A DNA stretch of 64,000 nucleotides, taken from contig OZ223259.1 in NCBI GenBank assembly GCA_965140555.1, positions 558,001 to 622,000 on the forward strand, given 5' to 3'. This document shows, in pieces, positions 1 to 8,435 of this stretch. Source of the DNA: UBA1351 sp965140555 (lineage in GTDB: Bacteria; Bacillota; Clostridia; Lachnospirales; Vallitaleaceae). The notes beneath the pieces were generated by a model that saw only the letters and a program-made list of their open reading frames with translations, was not told the DNA's origin and did not search any database. The position numbers and the translations under genes were made by a program. Each line of letters begins with the position of its first letter. Within the stretch, counting starts at the first letter, position 1.

Positions 1-256
1 ATTGATCACAGGCACAATCAATCACTTCTATACGATTCTTAACGGCTTCATTCCCACCTAAACTAAGCTGCACACGCTCAGCTGTTACAGCACGTTCATG
101 ATAGATACAACACCGAAGTGTAGCCTGTGGTCCTTTATTGAGTTCCTTTGGTATTCCACTTAGATGACGTTCCAATGTGTCTGTAAAGGCATATTCACTC
201 ACCTTTGCATACACTTGATTTTTTATCTGTTGTACTTGATTCTCAAACTTTCGCAT
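1..256 (-). CDS. Monomeric [FeFe]-hydrogenase, group B type (N-terminal 85 residues, cut by window edge)
   Basis: Only the first 85 codons lie in the window. The start is the ATG at 254-256, six bases after a GGAGG site; the more upstream ATG at 258-260 belongs to the end of the phosphatase gene, so the two genes overlap by 14 nt and are probably translationally coupled. The translation begins MRKFENQVQQIKNQVYAK and contains GPQATLRCCIYHERAV and IEVIDCACDQ. This arrangement resembles the start of the clostridial group B [FeFe]-hydrogenases, in which a Cys-rich CACD segment precedes the ferredoxin-like domain; the H-cluster motifs would lie outside the window. Family assignment rests on remembered sequence resemblance. 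The neighbours (sensory hydrogenase, 2Fe-2S protein, phosphatase) fit a hydrogen metabolism locus. Confidence 0.7.
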   Translation of the reverse strand, partial: MRKFENQVQQIKNQVYAKVSEYAFTDTLERHLSGIPKELNKGPQATLRCCIYHERAVTAERVQLSLGGNEAVKNRIEVIDCACDQ

Positions 257-1433
257 TCATAGCCTCCGAAATATAATGTATGTCAACCTTTTTACCTATG
301 TCTCTTAATGCATCTGCTAAGGCTTCTACCATAGGCACTTTCATGCTTAATTCCCTCGGAAAATCCGGTTGTTGGTGTGCACGATTCATCGCCTTTCCAA
401 CCCACAGTTCAATATGTGTCCCTTCGAAAACAAGCGCCTTAAACAATTGGCCGGCCCCATCTTCACCAATCGTTTCATGGTCCAGCTTATTCCCACCATA
501 ATCATAGATCATACGAATCGTTTTTTGCAGTGTTAAGACTCCTTCCGTTACCAAATCCACCCCTTTTATTCTTGCCGTAGGCGGTATATTCGGATCAAGG
601 TAATCTAAGTTCGTATGAATCGGCCGATTCAGTTCCCGAGAAACTATGTGTGCCGCTGTTCCCCCACATACAATTTTCTTGCCGGGATGGCGCATAAACC
701 CTTTCACCCACTGTGCATCCATTGTTGTATCTACAGGAGGTCCGGTAAACAAGAGCAGTTGTACCGGACGACGAACCTTCAATGTCACAACGGTTGTATC
801 ATCGCCGGGCTCATCTTCATAAAGTTCTCGACAAGCACCTAATAAACGTCGACACATTAAATCCGCACTATGACTTTGCTGGTCCTTTTCTATATAGCTA
901 GCCACATGCTCCCATTGCCATCCAAAATTCAGTATTTTCCCAACACCCGCATGTATAACCCCATCACTACACAGAAAAATACTGTCATTTTCTTGCAACT
1001 TACAGGTACTCATCAATACCTTTTTATCCAGAACAATTTTTTCTTCTTTTTCGACGGTCATAATACGACCGTCCCTTACAAAGAAAAAAGGCGGATTTTC
1101 TGATTCGAAGACGCGACATTCTAACGACGCATTGATTTCGATAATCGAAAATGTCGAGTACGCTATCTTTCTAACTTTACACACCGGCAATGTATGTAGA
1201 ACTGTCTCTATAACTTCTTCCAGTTCTGCGCCTTTCTTAAGCATGGTAATGGCTATCTTGGATGTAAGCGTGGCTAGTATATTGGCCTTGACACCACTCC
1301 CCAAACCATCTGCCAAAACAATGAGCGTACGGTCTCCCTCTTGAAACACCTCAACCATATCACCACATAATTCTTCTTCTTTTTTATTCAAGCTACGATG
1401 GCTTACTTCAACAAATAGGGGTTGTTGTTTCAC
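243..1433 (-). CDS. SpoIIE/PP2C-type serine phosphatase of the sensory hydrogenase operon
   Basis: 396 residues. The first ~220 form a SpoIIE/PP2C phosphatase domain with the metal-binding landmarks VLADGLGSGVKA (res ~40-51), LCSDGVIHAG and the closing GDDTTVVTLKV. Residues ~225-390 form a second domain that I do not recognise (VCGGTAAHIVSREL, KGVDLVTEGVLTLQKT); the same two-domain layout is usual for phosphatases beside [FeFe]-hydrogenases. The protein probably dephosphorylates a serine or threonine of an unidentified partner in response to the neighbouring hydrogenase sensor. Translation starts at a GTG that immediately follows the stop codon of the upstream gene, with CAGGAG ten bases before it. 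The 3' end overlaps the next gene by 14 nt. No membrane segment is visible, so it is cytoplasmic. Confidence 0.85.
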   Translation of the reverse strand: MKQQPLFVEVSHRSLNKKEEELCGDMVEVFQEGDRTLIVLADGLGSGVKANILATLTSKIAITMLKKGAELEEVIETVLHTLPVCKVRKIAYSTFSIIEINASLECRVFESENPPFFFVRDGRIMTVEKEEKIVLDKKVLMSTCKLQENDSIFLCSDGVIHAGVGKILNFGWQWEHVASYIEKDQQSHSADLMCRRLLGACRELYEDEPGDDTTVVTLKVRRPVQLLLFTGPPVDTTMDAQWVKGFMRHPGKKIVCGGTAAHIVSRELNRPIHTNLDYLDPNIPPTARIKGVDLVTEGVLTLQKTIRMIYDYGGNKLDHETIGEDGAGQLFKALVFEGTHIELWVGKAMNRAHQQPDFPRELSMKVPMVEALADALRDIGKKVDIHYISEAMNAKV

Positions 1434-3158
1434 TTATAATTCACTCCTGTCCTTTAGTACCAAGTCATTCAAGCTTTTCAAGCTCATCTTCGTTTCTGCC
1501 GTCGTCTCGCCGAGCAGACTAGCTATTTCTTGTGCTACTCGCATTTGTTTGTCAATCACTTCCTGTGTTTTAATAAGCGTTTCTTTCTTCACCTCACTCA
1601 ATTCTTGTCTACGACGTTCGTCTGTCGTCATATCCGTTAAGAAAACCAACATACGTTGCTCTTCCTTAATTTGAACTAAATGCAACCAAAAGAATCGTTC
1701 CCCAACTTGAATTTTTTGCCGTTCCACACTTTTTTCCGCCTGTTGAAGTTCTTCAAAAATAGGATGATCGACAAAAAGACGCATGGGCATGTCAATCATC
1801 GGCAGTCCGTCTTGATTAAAAAGCTGGATAAAGGACGGATTCACTTCATGAATAGTCATATTCTTATTGAGCAACACAACGGCATTCGGGCTTTTTTCAA
1901 TCATAATGGTCTGCATACTTTCTGCTTTTTGTCTTAGATAAGGTAAACATGAATCCACATCCGAATAACCAAAATATACGGCCTTGGCCTTATCATAGCA
2001 AGTTTTATAGCCACAGGCACCACAGTTTAATTCATCCTTTTGGCTATATTTACCCATACGCATCATCGTTTGATGGACAATTTGAATATTGGGCTCTGCC
2101 GTATCCATCTGCCTGTCATGAAAACTTCTTTCAATTTTGAGATTTGCCCTATGTTTTTCAAAGGTTTCAGCACTCAATGTATTGGCATGAATCGTCTTTT
2201 CCTTCGTATAAGCACGCATAAAGGACTCTCTCGAAAAACGTCCAAGGTGATTTTTCGGCATATCAGGACCATTCATACAGCTTCCTTCACAAATATTAAT
2301 CTCAATACAATAATTTTCGATATTCCCTACACGAAGTTCATTCAATATTTCTTTGCAACTTTCTATCCCTGTTACATGAACATATCGAAAGGTATCATCT
2401 TCTCTTGTCTTATTTTTTTTATTCCGTAAACTGCCGCCAAGAGGAAAGGCCTGACCACGTCCACTACCATGTAAATCAAACTCCATCGGTTCAAACTGCT
2501 GAATCTTTTCCCCTTTATTCTTAAACATCGCTTCCAGCTCTGCAAAGGTTAAAACGGCATCAACAGCATCTCGCATCTCCTCAGCTTCCGCCATTTTTGC
2601 CAAGCATGGACCGATAAAAACAACATTCGTCTGCTTCCCATATCGCGTTTTCATAGACCGGCCATGGGCAACCATAGGCGATACTAGAGGTAACATATAT
2701 TGAATTAATGTAGGATAATGTTGCTCTATAAGATAATTGGCCGAAGGACAACAACTCGTAATAATATTGGTTTTATCATGCTTCGCAATTGCTTCATCAT
2801 AAGCCAAAGCAACAAGTTCCGCACCGAAAGCAGTCTCTTCAACATAGTCAAAACCCAAACTTTTCAACGCACCTACCATGCGCTTAGGTTCGGTCATACC
2901 AAAGGCTCCAACATAAGATGGCGCAATGGATACAGCAATTTTCTCTTTATTCTCCATCATTTGATAGACTTTACTCATCTCACTTTGAATATCCAAAGCT
3001 TCCTGAGGACATGAGGCTTGACAAAGACCGCATTTGATACACAATCCGTCAATAATTTTACGATCATCTTTACTGAATGCAATCGCTTTAGTCGGGCAAA
3101 CTCTCAGACATTTATAGCAATTGTCACAACGTTCTTTATGAAATCGAATAAATTTCAT
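1434..3158 (-). CDS. hydS: Sensory [FeFe]-hydrogenase with C-terminal PAS domain (HydS/group C type)
   Basis: 574 residues. Domain order: two [4Fe-4S] ferredoxin motifs (CDNCYKCLRVCP, CIKCGLCQASCP; res ~11-55), a hydrogenase H-cluster domain (res ~75-360) with TSCCPSAN, FIGPCLAKMAEAEE and INICEGSCMNGP in place of the three canonical signatures, a further Fe-S motif LNCGACGYKTCYDKA (res ~385-400), and a PAS domain (res ~425-520) followed by a helical tail. In the known group C proteins this layout goes with H2 sensing and signal output, not bulk H2 turnover; the adjacent phosphatase is the likely output. The altered cysteine signatures are typical of that group. The start ATG overlaps the stop of the upstream 2Fe-2S gene by four bases (ATGA), so the genes are co-translated. 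The exact partner of the PAS domain is not visible. Confidence 0.88.
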   Translation of the reverse strand: MKFIRFHKERCDNCYKCLRVCPTKAIAFSKDDRKIIDGLCIKCGLCQASCPQEALDIQSEMSKVYQMMENKEKIAVSIAPSYVGAFGMTEPKRMVGALKSLGFDYVEETAFGAELVALAYDEAIAKHDKTNIITSCCPSANYLIEQHYPTLIQYMLPLVSPMVAHGRSMKTRYGKQTNVVFIGPCLAKMAEAEEMRDAVDAVLTFAELEAMFKNKGEKIQQFEPMEFDLHGSGRGQAFPLGGSLRNKKNKTREDDTFRYVHVTGIESCKEILNELRVGNIENYCIEINICEGSCMNGPDMPKNHLGRFSRESFMRAYTKEKTIHANTLSAETFEKHRANLKIERSFHDRQMDTAEPNIQIVHQTMMRMGKYSQKDELNCGACGYKTCYDKAKAVYFGYSDVDSCLPYLRQKAESMQTIMIEKSPNAVVLLNKNMTIHEVNPSFIQLFNQDGLPMIDMPMRLFVDHPIFEELQQAEKSVERQKIQVGERFFWLHLVQIKEEQRMLVFLTDMTTDERRRQELSEVKKETLIKTQEVIDKQMRVAQEIASLLGETTAETKMSLKSLNDLVLKDRSEL

Positions 3159-3400
3159 TTACTGCACTCTCCCATCAAATACTCTTCAAAAAATTGAGGT
3201 GTTTCTTCAGGCTTAATGGACAGAACTTTATTTTCATTGATTCGAACACTGACACCTCCACCACAAGCTCCTAGACAAAATGCAGATTTTAATTCTACGG
3301 TTTCTTCTAAATCGTGATCTTTGATTAATTGTTTAAGTTGTTGAATAACTTCATAAGACCCCTTCAAATGACATGCACTACCGATACAAACTTCAATCAT
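3155..3400 (-). CDS. Thioredoxin-like [2Fe-2S] ferredoxin (NuoE/HymA C-terminal type)
   Basis: 81 residues, consisting only of the thioredoxin-fold [2Fe-2S] domain found at the C terminus of NuoE and in stand-alone clostridial ferredoxins. The four cluster ligands are visible as CIGSACHLKG (res 5-14) and FCLGACGGG (res ~42-50). It probably passes electrons to or from the sensory hydrogenase encoded immediately downstream, with which it shares an ATGA overlap. It is the first gene of the operon; a good ribosome site (GAGGAGG) precedes the ATG and a TATAAT hexamer lies about 40 bases upstream. The length matches the family when the N-terminal helical half of NuoE is absent. Confidence 0.87.
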   Translation of the reverse strand: MIEVCIGSACHLKGSYEVIQQLKQLIKDHDLEETVELKSAFCLGACGGGVSVRINENKVLSIKPEETPQFFEEYLMGECSK

Positions 3401-3436
3401 AGTAAGCCTCCTCGTTCTATATAATGTATTTTGTTA

Positions 3437-3442
3437 ATTATA
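3437..3442 (-). promoter_or_regulatory. Candidate -10 box of the sensory hydrogenase operon
   Basis: TATAAT on the minus strand, about 37 bases before the first start codon of the 2Fe-2S/hydS operon. No good -35 box stands 17 bases upstream (TATTAA there), so the promoter may be weak or activator-dependent. Confidence 0.4.
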
Positions 3443-3560
3443 TCACAATCTATTGGGATTTAATAGCGTCATATTGCCGAAACATGGACAAAATTCAAAG
3501 AAATTCTATTATAAACGTCACAAATTTAACATTATTTTGTATACAATGTGCATAAAGAGG

Positions 3561-3780
3561 GGTCGGGAGATATCCCTTGCGCTGGGTTTATACCCTATAA
3601 CTTTGACTACGATATCGCAGGGAAGGGGTTTGATTGGTAGGACGGAGACGCTACCGAGTCCGCCATCCATGGCGGCGGTAGCTGCCGGCGCATCCATGCG
3701 CCTTTGCCTCCTGTTCTTGATGCGATTTCTAGTCAAACTAATAGGGCATAAAAGACGCTTAAGGGATACGTCCCTCGACC
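3561..3780 (+). ncRNA. Large structured RNA, probable raiA-type RNA
   Basis: A 220-base GC-rich island in AT-rich surroundings with nested long-range pairing. TATCCCTT (3571-3578) pairs with AAGGGATA (3761-3768), and GGTCG (3561-3565) pairs with CGACC (3776-3780). Inside that, TTTGACTA (3602-3609) pairs perfectly with TAGTCAAA (3730-3737), and the helix continues with GATATCGCA (3611-3619) against TGCGATTTC (3721-3729). Local hairpins are GGGT-TTAT-ACCC (3584-3595), GGTAG/CTACC near 3636-3655, CCGCCATCCATGGCGG and GGCGCATCCATGCGCC. The strand is chosen because a TATACAAT box lies just upstream (3540-3547). Size, architecture and the stretch GACTACGATATCGCAG remind me of raiA RNA, a sporulation-linked clostridial RNA; the name comes from memory, while the structure is directly visible. 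Confidence 0.68.
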
Positions 3781-3959
3781 TTCTTCTCGGGCGTTGCTAT
3801 TTCATAGACATAACCTCTTGTCACAAAAGCAACGACGATTACTCCGAGAATATATGCCATAATTATATTAGATTCATTAGTACCTAATCTTCGGAAAAAT
3901 AGCGCTAGAACAGTAACCCCTAATTCTATACATAATGTACTCAACAGAGCTTTTCTCAT
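3759..3959 (-). pseudogene. KdpD-like DUF4118 membrane fragment (66 aa)
   Basis: Translation from the ATG at 3957-3959, which has a GAGGGGGA ribosome site, gives a 66-residue protein with two hydrophobic segments (res ~3-20 and ~30-46). The segment FRRLGTNESNIIMAYILGV closely matches the first part of the four-helix DUF4118 domain of the potassium sensor kinase KdpD. The reading frame then leaves the family and ends in the polar tail ATPEKKVEGRIP inside the 3' arm of the structured RNA on the other strand. It may therefore be a truncated remnant, or a short two-helix protein that is still expressed, since its ribosome site is intact. The last ~22 bases overlap the RNA gene in antisense. No kinase, receptor or Kdp ATPase genes are nearby. 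Confidence 0.5.
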
Positions 3960-4011
3960 AAATCCCCCTCTATACAAATGAAATGATTCCCAACATGTCA
4001 TATTCAATTAT

Positions 4012-4041
4012 AAAACCGACTGAATAAATTCAGTCGGTTTT
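4012..4041. terminator. Bidirectional intrinsic terminator
   Basis: Perfect inverted repeat AAAACCGACTGAAT / ATTCAGTCGGTTTT around a two-base loop, with A-rich and T-rich ends, placed directly after the stop of the decarboxylase gene at 4045. Confidence 0.85.
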
Positions 4042-4044
4042 ATA

Positions 4045-5211
4045 TCAGGATAAACGAGTTTTATAGTCTTCGTATCCGAATTCTCGGATTACTTTTACTT
4101 CATCATCATTCATAATAGCAATGGACGGAAGATTAACACCGTTAAAGGTATTGTTCTTAACCATGGTATAGTGGGCCATATCTGTAAAAACAAGGCGGTC
4201 GCCTATTGCTAACGGCTTATCAAAACTATAATCCCCGATCACGTCGCCTGCAAGACAGGTTGTTCCACCTAATCGATAGCTATGCGCCTTCTCCTGATCC
4301 GCACCTGAACCTATAATATAAGGTCTGTAAGGCATCTCAAGGACGTCAGGCATATGACACGCTGCTGATGCATCAACAATAGCTAAAGGGATTCTGTTAT
4401 TGATTAAATCCAATACAGATGTAACCAAATACCCTGTATTAAGGGCAATTGCTTCCCCAGGTTCCAAGTATACATGCACTCCATAGGTCTTAGAAATTCG
4501 GTTAATCGTTGCTATAAGAAGATCCACATTGTATCCCTCACGGGTAATATGATGTCCTCCTCCAAAATTAACCCACTTCATTTTATGCATATAGGCTCCG
4601 AATTTTTTTTCAACAACCTGAATAATCCGTTCCAATGTATCTGCACCCTGCTCACACATGGCGTGAAAATGAATACCGTCTAATCCTTCAAAGTCTTCTT
4701 CCGTTAAATAATCAGCCGTTGTTCCTAATCTCGAATTAGCATCGCAAGGATCATAAATAGCTGTTTCAATTTCACTGTATTCCGGGTTAACACGAAGACC
4801 GATTTCTATTGTCTTATCCGTTCGCTCCATGTAGGCATTTACCTGTTCTTTATACTGTCGATATTGGCTAGGCGAATTGAATACAATATGATCTACATAG
4901 GTCAATATTTCTTCAAACTCATGGGGATGGTAAGCCGGTGAATAGATATGGACTTCCTTACCCATTTCTTCATAGCCTAGCTTCGCTTCAAAAAGAGAAC
5001 TGGATGTAATTCCTGCCAAATATTTGCCAATCAAAGGGAATTCATAATACATACTAAACCCCTTTAACGCCAATAAAATATCACAACCTGTTGCTTGCTG
5101 AACCCTATCTAGCAGTTCTAAATTCTTCGTTAATAACCGCTCATCGACGACGTAAGCAGGTGTTTTTATCGTATTCAAACGTGCTAACTCTTCACTTGTC
5201 ATTCTATTCAT
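4045..5211 (-). CDS. nspC: Carboxynorspermidine-type decarboxylase (NspC family)
   Basis: 388 residues, PLP-dependent fold III decarboxylase related to NspC. The PLP lysine is in DILLALKGFSMYYEFP (Lys ~50); a phosphate-binding glycine-rich segment WVNFGGGHHI, an EPGEAIALNTGY segment and the C-terminal NTFNGVNLPSI are visible. It decarboxylates carboxy(nor)spermidine, or a related carboxyaminopropyl compound, in the aspartate-semialdehyde route to triamines. The ATG at 5209-5211 is chosen because AGGA stands seven bases upstream; a GTG one codon earlier is possible. It follows the dehydrogenase gene by 17 bases and ends at a strong terminator, so it closes a speA-dehydrogenase-decarboxylase operon. 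Confidence 0.9.
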   Translation of the reverse strand: MNRMTSEELARLNTIKTPAYVVDERLLTKNLELLDRVQQATGCDILLALKGFSMYYEFPLIGKYLAGITSSSLFEAKLGYEEMGKEVHIYSPAYHPHEFEEILTYVDHIVFNSPSQYRQYKEQVNAYMERTDKTIEIGLRVNPEYSEIETAIYDPCDANSRLGTTADYLTEEDFEGLDGIHFHAMCEQGADTLERIIQVVEKKFGAYMHKMKWVNFGGGHHITREGYNVDLLIATINRISKTYGVHVYLEPGEAIALNTGYLVTSVLDLINNRIPLAIVDASAACHMPDVLEMPYRPYIIGSGADQEKAHSYRLGGTTCLAGDVIGDYSFDKPLAIGDRLVFTDMAHYTMVKNNTFNGVNLPSIAIMNDDEVKVIREFGYEDYKTRLS

Positions 5212-5228
5212 CACACATTCCTATTCGT

Positions 5229-6428
5229 CTAGTCCAATAATGTAGGTTCAAACTCTTCTAACCAAGGTAACCCTTGTTTGTTTAGCTCATCCATAAATGG
5301 ATCCGGATCAAATTCTTCTACATTATAAACACCCGGCTTTTTCCACTTGCCTTCAAGAACTAACTTTGCACCGATCATTGCAGGTACCCCTGTTGTATAA
5401 CTAATGGCTTGAGAACCGACTTCTGCATAGGCTTCTTCATGATCACACACGTTATACACATAGTAATGCTTGGTCTTGCCATCCTTTACGCCGGTATAGA
5501 TACAACCAATATTCGTTTTCCCTTTGGTTCGTGGCCCTAATGATGCAGGATCAGGTAATACCGCTTTTAAGAACTGAAGCGGTTGAATCATATGACCTTC
5601 AAATTCAATCGGTTCAATGGATGTCATTCCGACATTTTGAAGTACGGTCAAATGGTTGATATAGTTCTGTGAAAACGTCATAAAGAAACGAATGCGTTTG
5701 ATACCTTTTATGTTTTCTGCCAAAGATTCTAACTCTTCATGATAGAGCAAATACACATCTTTAGGTCCAATCTGAGGTAAATCATAGACCTTTTTCACTT
5801 CAAGGGGTTCTGTCTCTACCCACTCTCCTTCTTCGTAATATCGCCCTTTTGCCGTTATCTCACGTATATTAATTTCCGGATTAAAATTTGTCGCAAATGG
5901 ATAGCCATGATCCCCTGCATTTGCATCCACAATATCAATATAATGAATTTCATCAAAATAATGTTTCATCGCATAAGCTGAAAAGACACCTGTCACACCG
6001 GGATCAAAGCCGCTTCCTAACACTGCAGTAATACCGGCTTCCTTAAATTTTTCACGATATGCCCATTGCCATTTATATTCGAACTTTGGATTTTCCGGCG
6101 GTTCATAATTAGCCGTATCCAAATAGTCTGTTTTTGTGATTAAACAAGCATCCATAATCGTCAAATCTTGATACGGTAAAGCCACATTGATTACAATATC
6201 CGGTTTGAACTGCTCAATGAGACGCACCACTTCTTCTGTCTTATCCGCATCGACTTGAGCGGTATGAATAATGGTCTTGCCACCATCTAATTTTTTTTTC
6301 ATTGCTTCACACTTTGCCAATGTACGACTGGCAATGCAAATTTCCTCAAAAACTTCCGGATTTTGACAACATTTATGAACAACAACATTTGAGACGCCAC
6401 CTGCGCCAATAATTAATGCTTTTCCCAC
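5229..6428 (-). CDS. Carboxynorspermidine/carboxyspermidine-type dehydrogenase (saccharopine dehydrogenase family)
   Basis: 399 residues from a GTG start at 6426-6428 that has AGGAGG six bases upstream; the ATG further out would add an unlikely 23-residue leader lacking the family start. The N terminus GKALIIGAGGVSNVVVHKC is an NAD(P)-binding Rossmann motif. The rest matches saccharopine dehydrogenase-like CASDH proteins (TDYLDTANYEPPENPKFEY, VLGSGFDPGVTGVFSAYA). The reaction is reductive condensation of L-aspartate semialdehyde with a diamine or agmatine to give the carboxy-triamine, which the next gene decarboxylates. It lies between speA (88 bases upstream) and the decarboxylase (17 bases downstream). 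Which amine is the substrate cannot be read from the sequence, but the linkage to arginine decarboxylase favours agmatine or putrescine. Confidence 0.9.
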   Translation of the reverse strand: MGKALIIGAGGVSNVVVHKCCQNPEVFEEICIASRTLAKCEAMKKKLDGGKTIIHTAQVDADKTEEVVRLIEQFKPDIVINVALPYQDLTIMDACLITKTDYLDTANYEPPENPKFEYKWQWAYREKFKEAGITAVLGSGFDPGVTGVFSAYAMKHYFDEIHYIDIVDANAGDHGYPFATNFNPEINIREITAKGRYYEEGEWVETEPLEVKKVYDLPQIGPKDVYLLYHEELESLAENIKGIKRIRFFMTFSQNYINHLTVLQNVGMTSIEPIEFEGHMIQPLQFLKAVLPDPASLGPRTKGKTNIGCIYTGVKDGKTKHYYVYNVCDHEEAYAEVGSQAISYTTGVPAMIGAKLVLEGKWKKPGVYNVEEFDPDPFMDELNKQGLPWLEEFEPTLLD

Positions 6429-6515
6429 TAAATTACCTCCTAAATAAACTTCCGTATTGTATATTAATTTATCTCTTCTATTATTGTATCCTAACAAGGG
6501 ACTCTTGTAAATTCC

Positions 6516-8435
6516 CTACCGCTCATAATATGTATAGCCACGCATTCCGGCATCATAGGAATTGACAATTTCTTTTCTCTCTGCCGGTGTAATCAATCCT
6601 TCACGCACAGCCGCTTCTGCCGATTGTCTAAAGGAGTCGCGCATATCTTTAACATCATATTCCACATATGTAAGGACATCTTCCACGCTGTCACCTTGTA
6701 TTTCGTTTACAAATTCATAAGAACCGTCTTCTTGAATACGTACACTGACAACATTTGTATCCCCAAACAGATTATGTAAGTCTCCAAGTGTTTCTTGATA
6801 AGCACCGACAAGGAATACGCCAAGATAGTAATCTTCATTCTCTTTCATCGGATGTAACGGTAATGTTTTTCTTACATCATGCATATCAATAAATCGATCT
6901 ATATTCCCATCGCAATCACATGTAATATCTGCAACAACGGCATTTCTGCTCGGAAGTTCATTCAGACGATGTACCGGCATGACAGGAAAAAGCTGGTCAA
7001 TTGCCCAACTATCCGGTATAGATTGGAATACACTGAAATTACAGTAGTATATGTCTGCTATAGCACTTTCAATATCCTCCAGTTCAGGTGGAACATATTT
7101 CATGCGATCCTTTTCTTTGGCAATCCGTTGAATAATATGCCAGAATATTTTCTCAGACAACGCCCGTTCACGAAGGGTAATATATCCATGATTAAACATA
7201 TCCCGAATAATATCACGATAATAAATAGCATCATTATAGCACTCTTGAATATTCTTAATCTTCAACACTTTGTTGACTTCATGGAGATTTTTAATCTGCT
7301 CATTGACATCCGGCCCTAATTCCTCGGGAATATCATGCTCTTCATAGGTTGCTACATCCAATACATTAAATAAGAGTACTGAATAGTAAGCTACCAATGC
7401 ACGTCCCGATTCCGTGACAATAATCGGATGACTGATTTCTCCGGCATCCATAACCGACATAACCGCTTCAACAATATCCATGCAATATTCTTCCACACTA
7501 TAGTTACGACTATTGGTAAAGTTTGTATTGGAACCATCGTAGTCCACCGCTAACCCACCGCCTAAATCCAAATAACCCATAGGCGCACCTTCTTTAACCA
7601 ATTCTGCATATACTCGAGAAGCTTCTTGAACGGCACTACGTATATCACGTATGTTCGGAATTTGAGAACCTAAGTGATAATGCATCAATTTGAGGCAATC
7701 CAACATATCTGCTCCACGTAACTGGTCAACAATTTCTATGATTTGAGACATATTAAGTCCGAAGATACTACGGTCACCACCGGATTCTGTCCAATGACCA
7801 CCTGCTTTGGCAGACAACTTTATTCTCACGCCGATATTAGGCTTAATACCTAACGCTTTGGCTCTCTCTAATATAATATCCAATTCACCCGGAATTTCAA
7901 TAACAAAGAAACATTGATAGCCCATCTTTATAGCATAGAGCCCTAAATCAATAAATTCTTCATCCTTATATCCGTTACAGATGAGACAAGCTTTCTTATC
8001 TTTCATTTCCGACAAAGCGGCTATCAGTTCAGGTTTAGAACCAACTTCAAGACCGTGATGATAACGTTGTCCAAACTTAGTAACCTCTTGAACAACTTGC
8101 TGTTGTTGGTTCACCTTGATAGGGTATACACCTTGATAATGGCCTTTATAGTTAAGCTTAGTAATTGCCTGTCTAAAGGACTCATTCAAATATGAAATCT
8201 GAGCATCTAGCAAATTTTCAAAACGCAATAACACAGGCATATCTAATCCACGTTCACGCATTCCTGATATCATTTCCATAAAACTAACGGCTGATTTCGG
8301 ATTATTCTTATAGGGGTTTATCATGACTTCCCCTTCATCTGAAATGGAAAAATAACTTCCACCCCAATTTTTTATTCCATATAATTCTTCTGATTTTTCT
8401 TTCTTCCAACGTCCTAAGACTTCTACTTTATTCAT
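6516..8435 (-). CDS. speA: Biosynthetic arginine decarboxylase
   Basis: 639 residues, the usual length of the large PLP-dependent biosynthetic SpeA (fold III). The PLP lysine is Lys107 in YQGVYPIKVNQQQQV; HHGLEVGSKPELIAAL, the substrate-contact stretch LKLMHYHLGSQIPNI, LDLGGGLAVDYDGS and the C-terminal ADITCDCDGNIDRFID are all typical. It converts arginine to agmatine and CO2 in the cytoplasm. First gene of the polyamine operon. No agmatinase, agmatine deiminase or aminopropyltransferase gene is found in the window, which matters for the pathway interpretation. A promoter-like TTGACA-17-TAATTT sits about 80 bases upstream. Confidence 0.95.
   Translation of the reverse strand: MNKVEVLGRWKKEKSEELYGIKNWGGSYFSISDEGEVMINPYKNNPKSAVSFMEMISGMRERGLDMPVLLRFENLLDAQISYLNESFRQAITKLNYKGHYQGVYPIKVNQQQQVVQEVTKFGQRYHHGLEVGSKPELIAALSEMKDKKACLICNGYKDEEFIDLGLYAIKMGYQCFFVIEIPGELDIILERAKALGIKPNIGVRIKLSAKAGGHWTESGGDRSIFGLNMSQIIEIVDQLRGADMLDCLKLMHYHLGSQIPNIRDIRSAVQEASRVYAELVKEGAPMGYLDLGGGLAVDYDGSNTNFTNSRNYSVEEYCMDIVEAVMSVMDAGEISHPIIVTESGRALVAYYSVLLFNVLDVATYEEHDIPEELGPDVNEQIKNLHEVNKVLKIKNIQECYNDAIYYRDIIRDMFNHGYITLRERALSEKIFWHIIQRIAKEKDRMKYVPPELEDIESAIADIYYCNFSVFQSIPDSWAIDQLFPVMPVHRLNELPSRNAVVADITCDCDGNIDRFIDMHDVRKTLPLHPMKENEDYYLGVFLVGAYQETLGDLHNLFGDTNVVSVRIQEDGSYEFVNEIQGDSVEDVLTYVEYDVKDMRDSFRQSAEAAVREGLITPAERKEIVNSYDAGMRGYTYYER

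Noticed and set aside
3518..3736. Open frame of 72 codons on the minus strand
   Set aside because: It lies over the structured RNA, has no ribosome site, and its composition reflects hairpin arms.
3453..3887. Plus-strand frame of 144 codons
   Set aside because: Covers the structured RNA and its promoter and includes runs that follow the helices; no family resemblance.
4045..8435. Consideration of agmatine use by AguAB or SpeB
   Set aside because: No such genes are visible in the window; kept only as a question for the whole genome.
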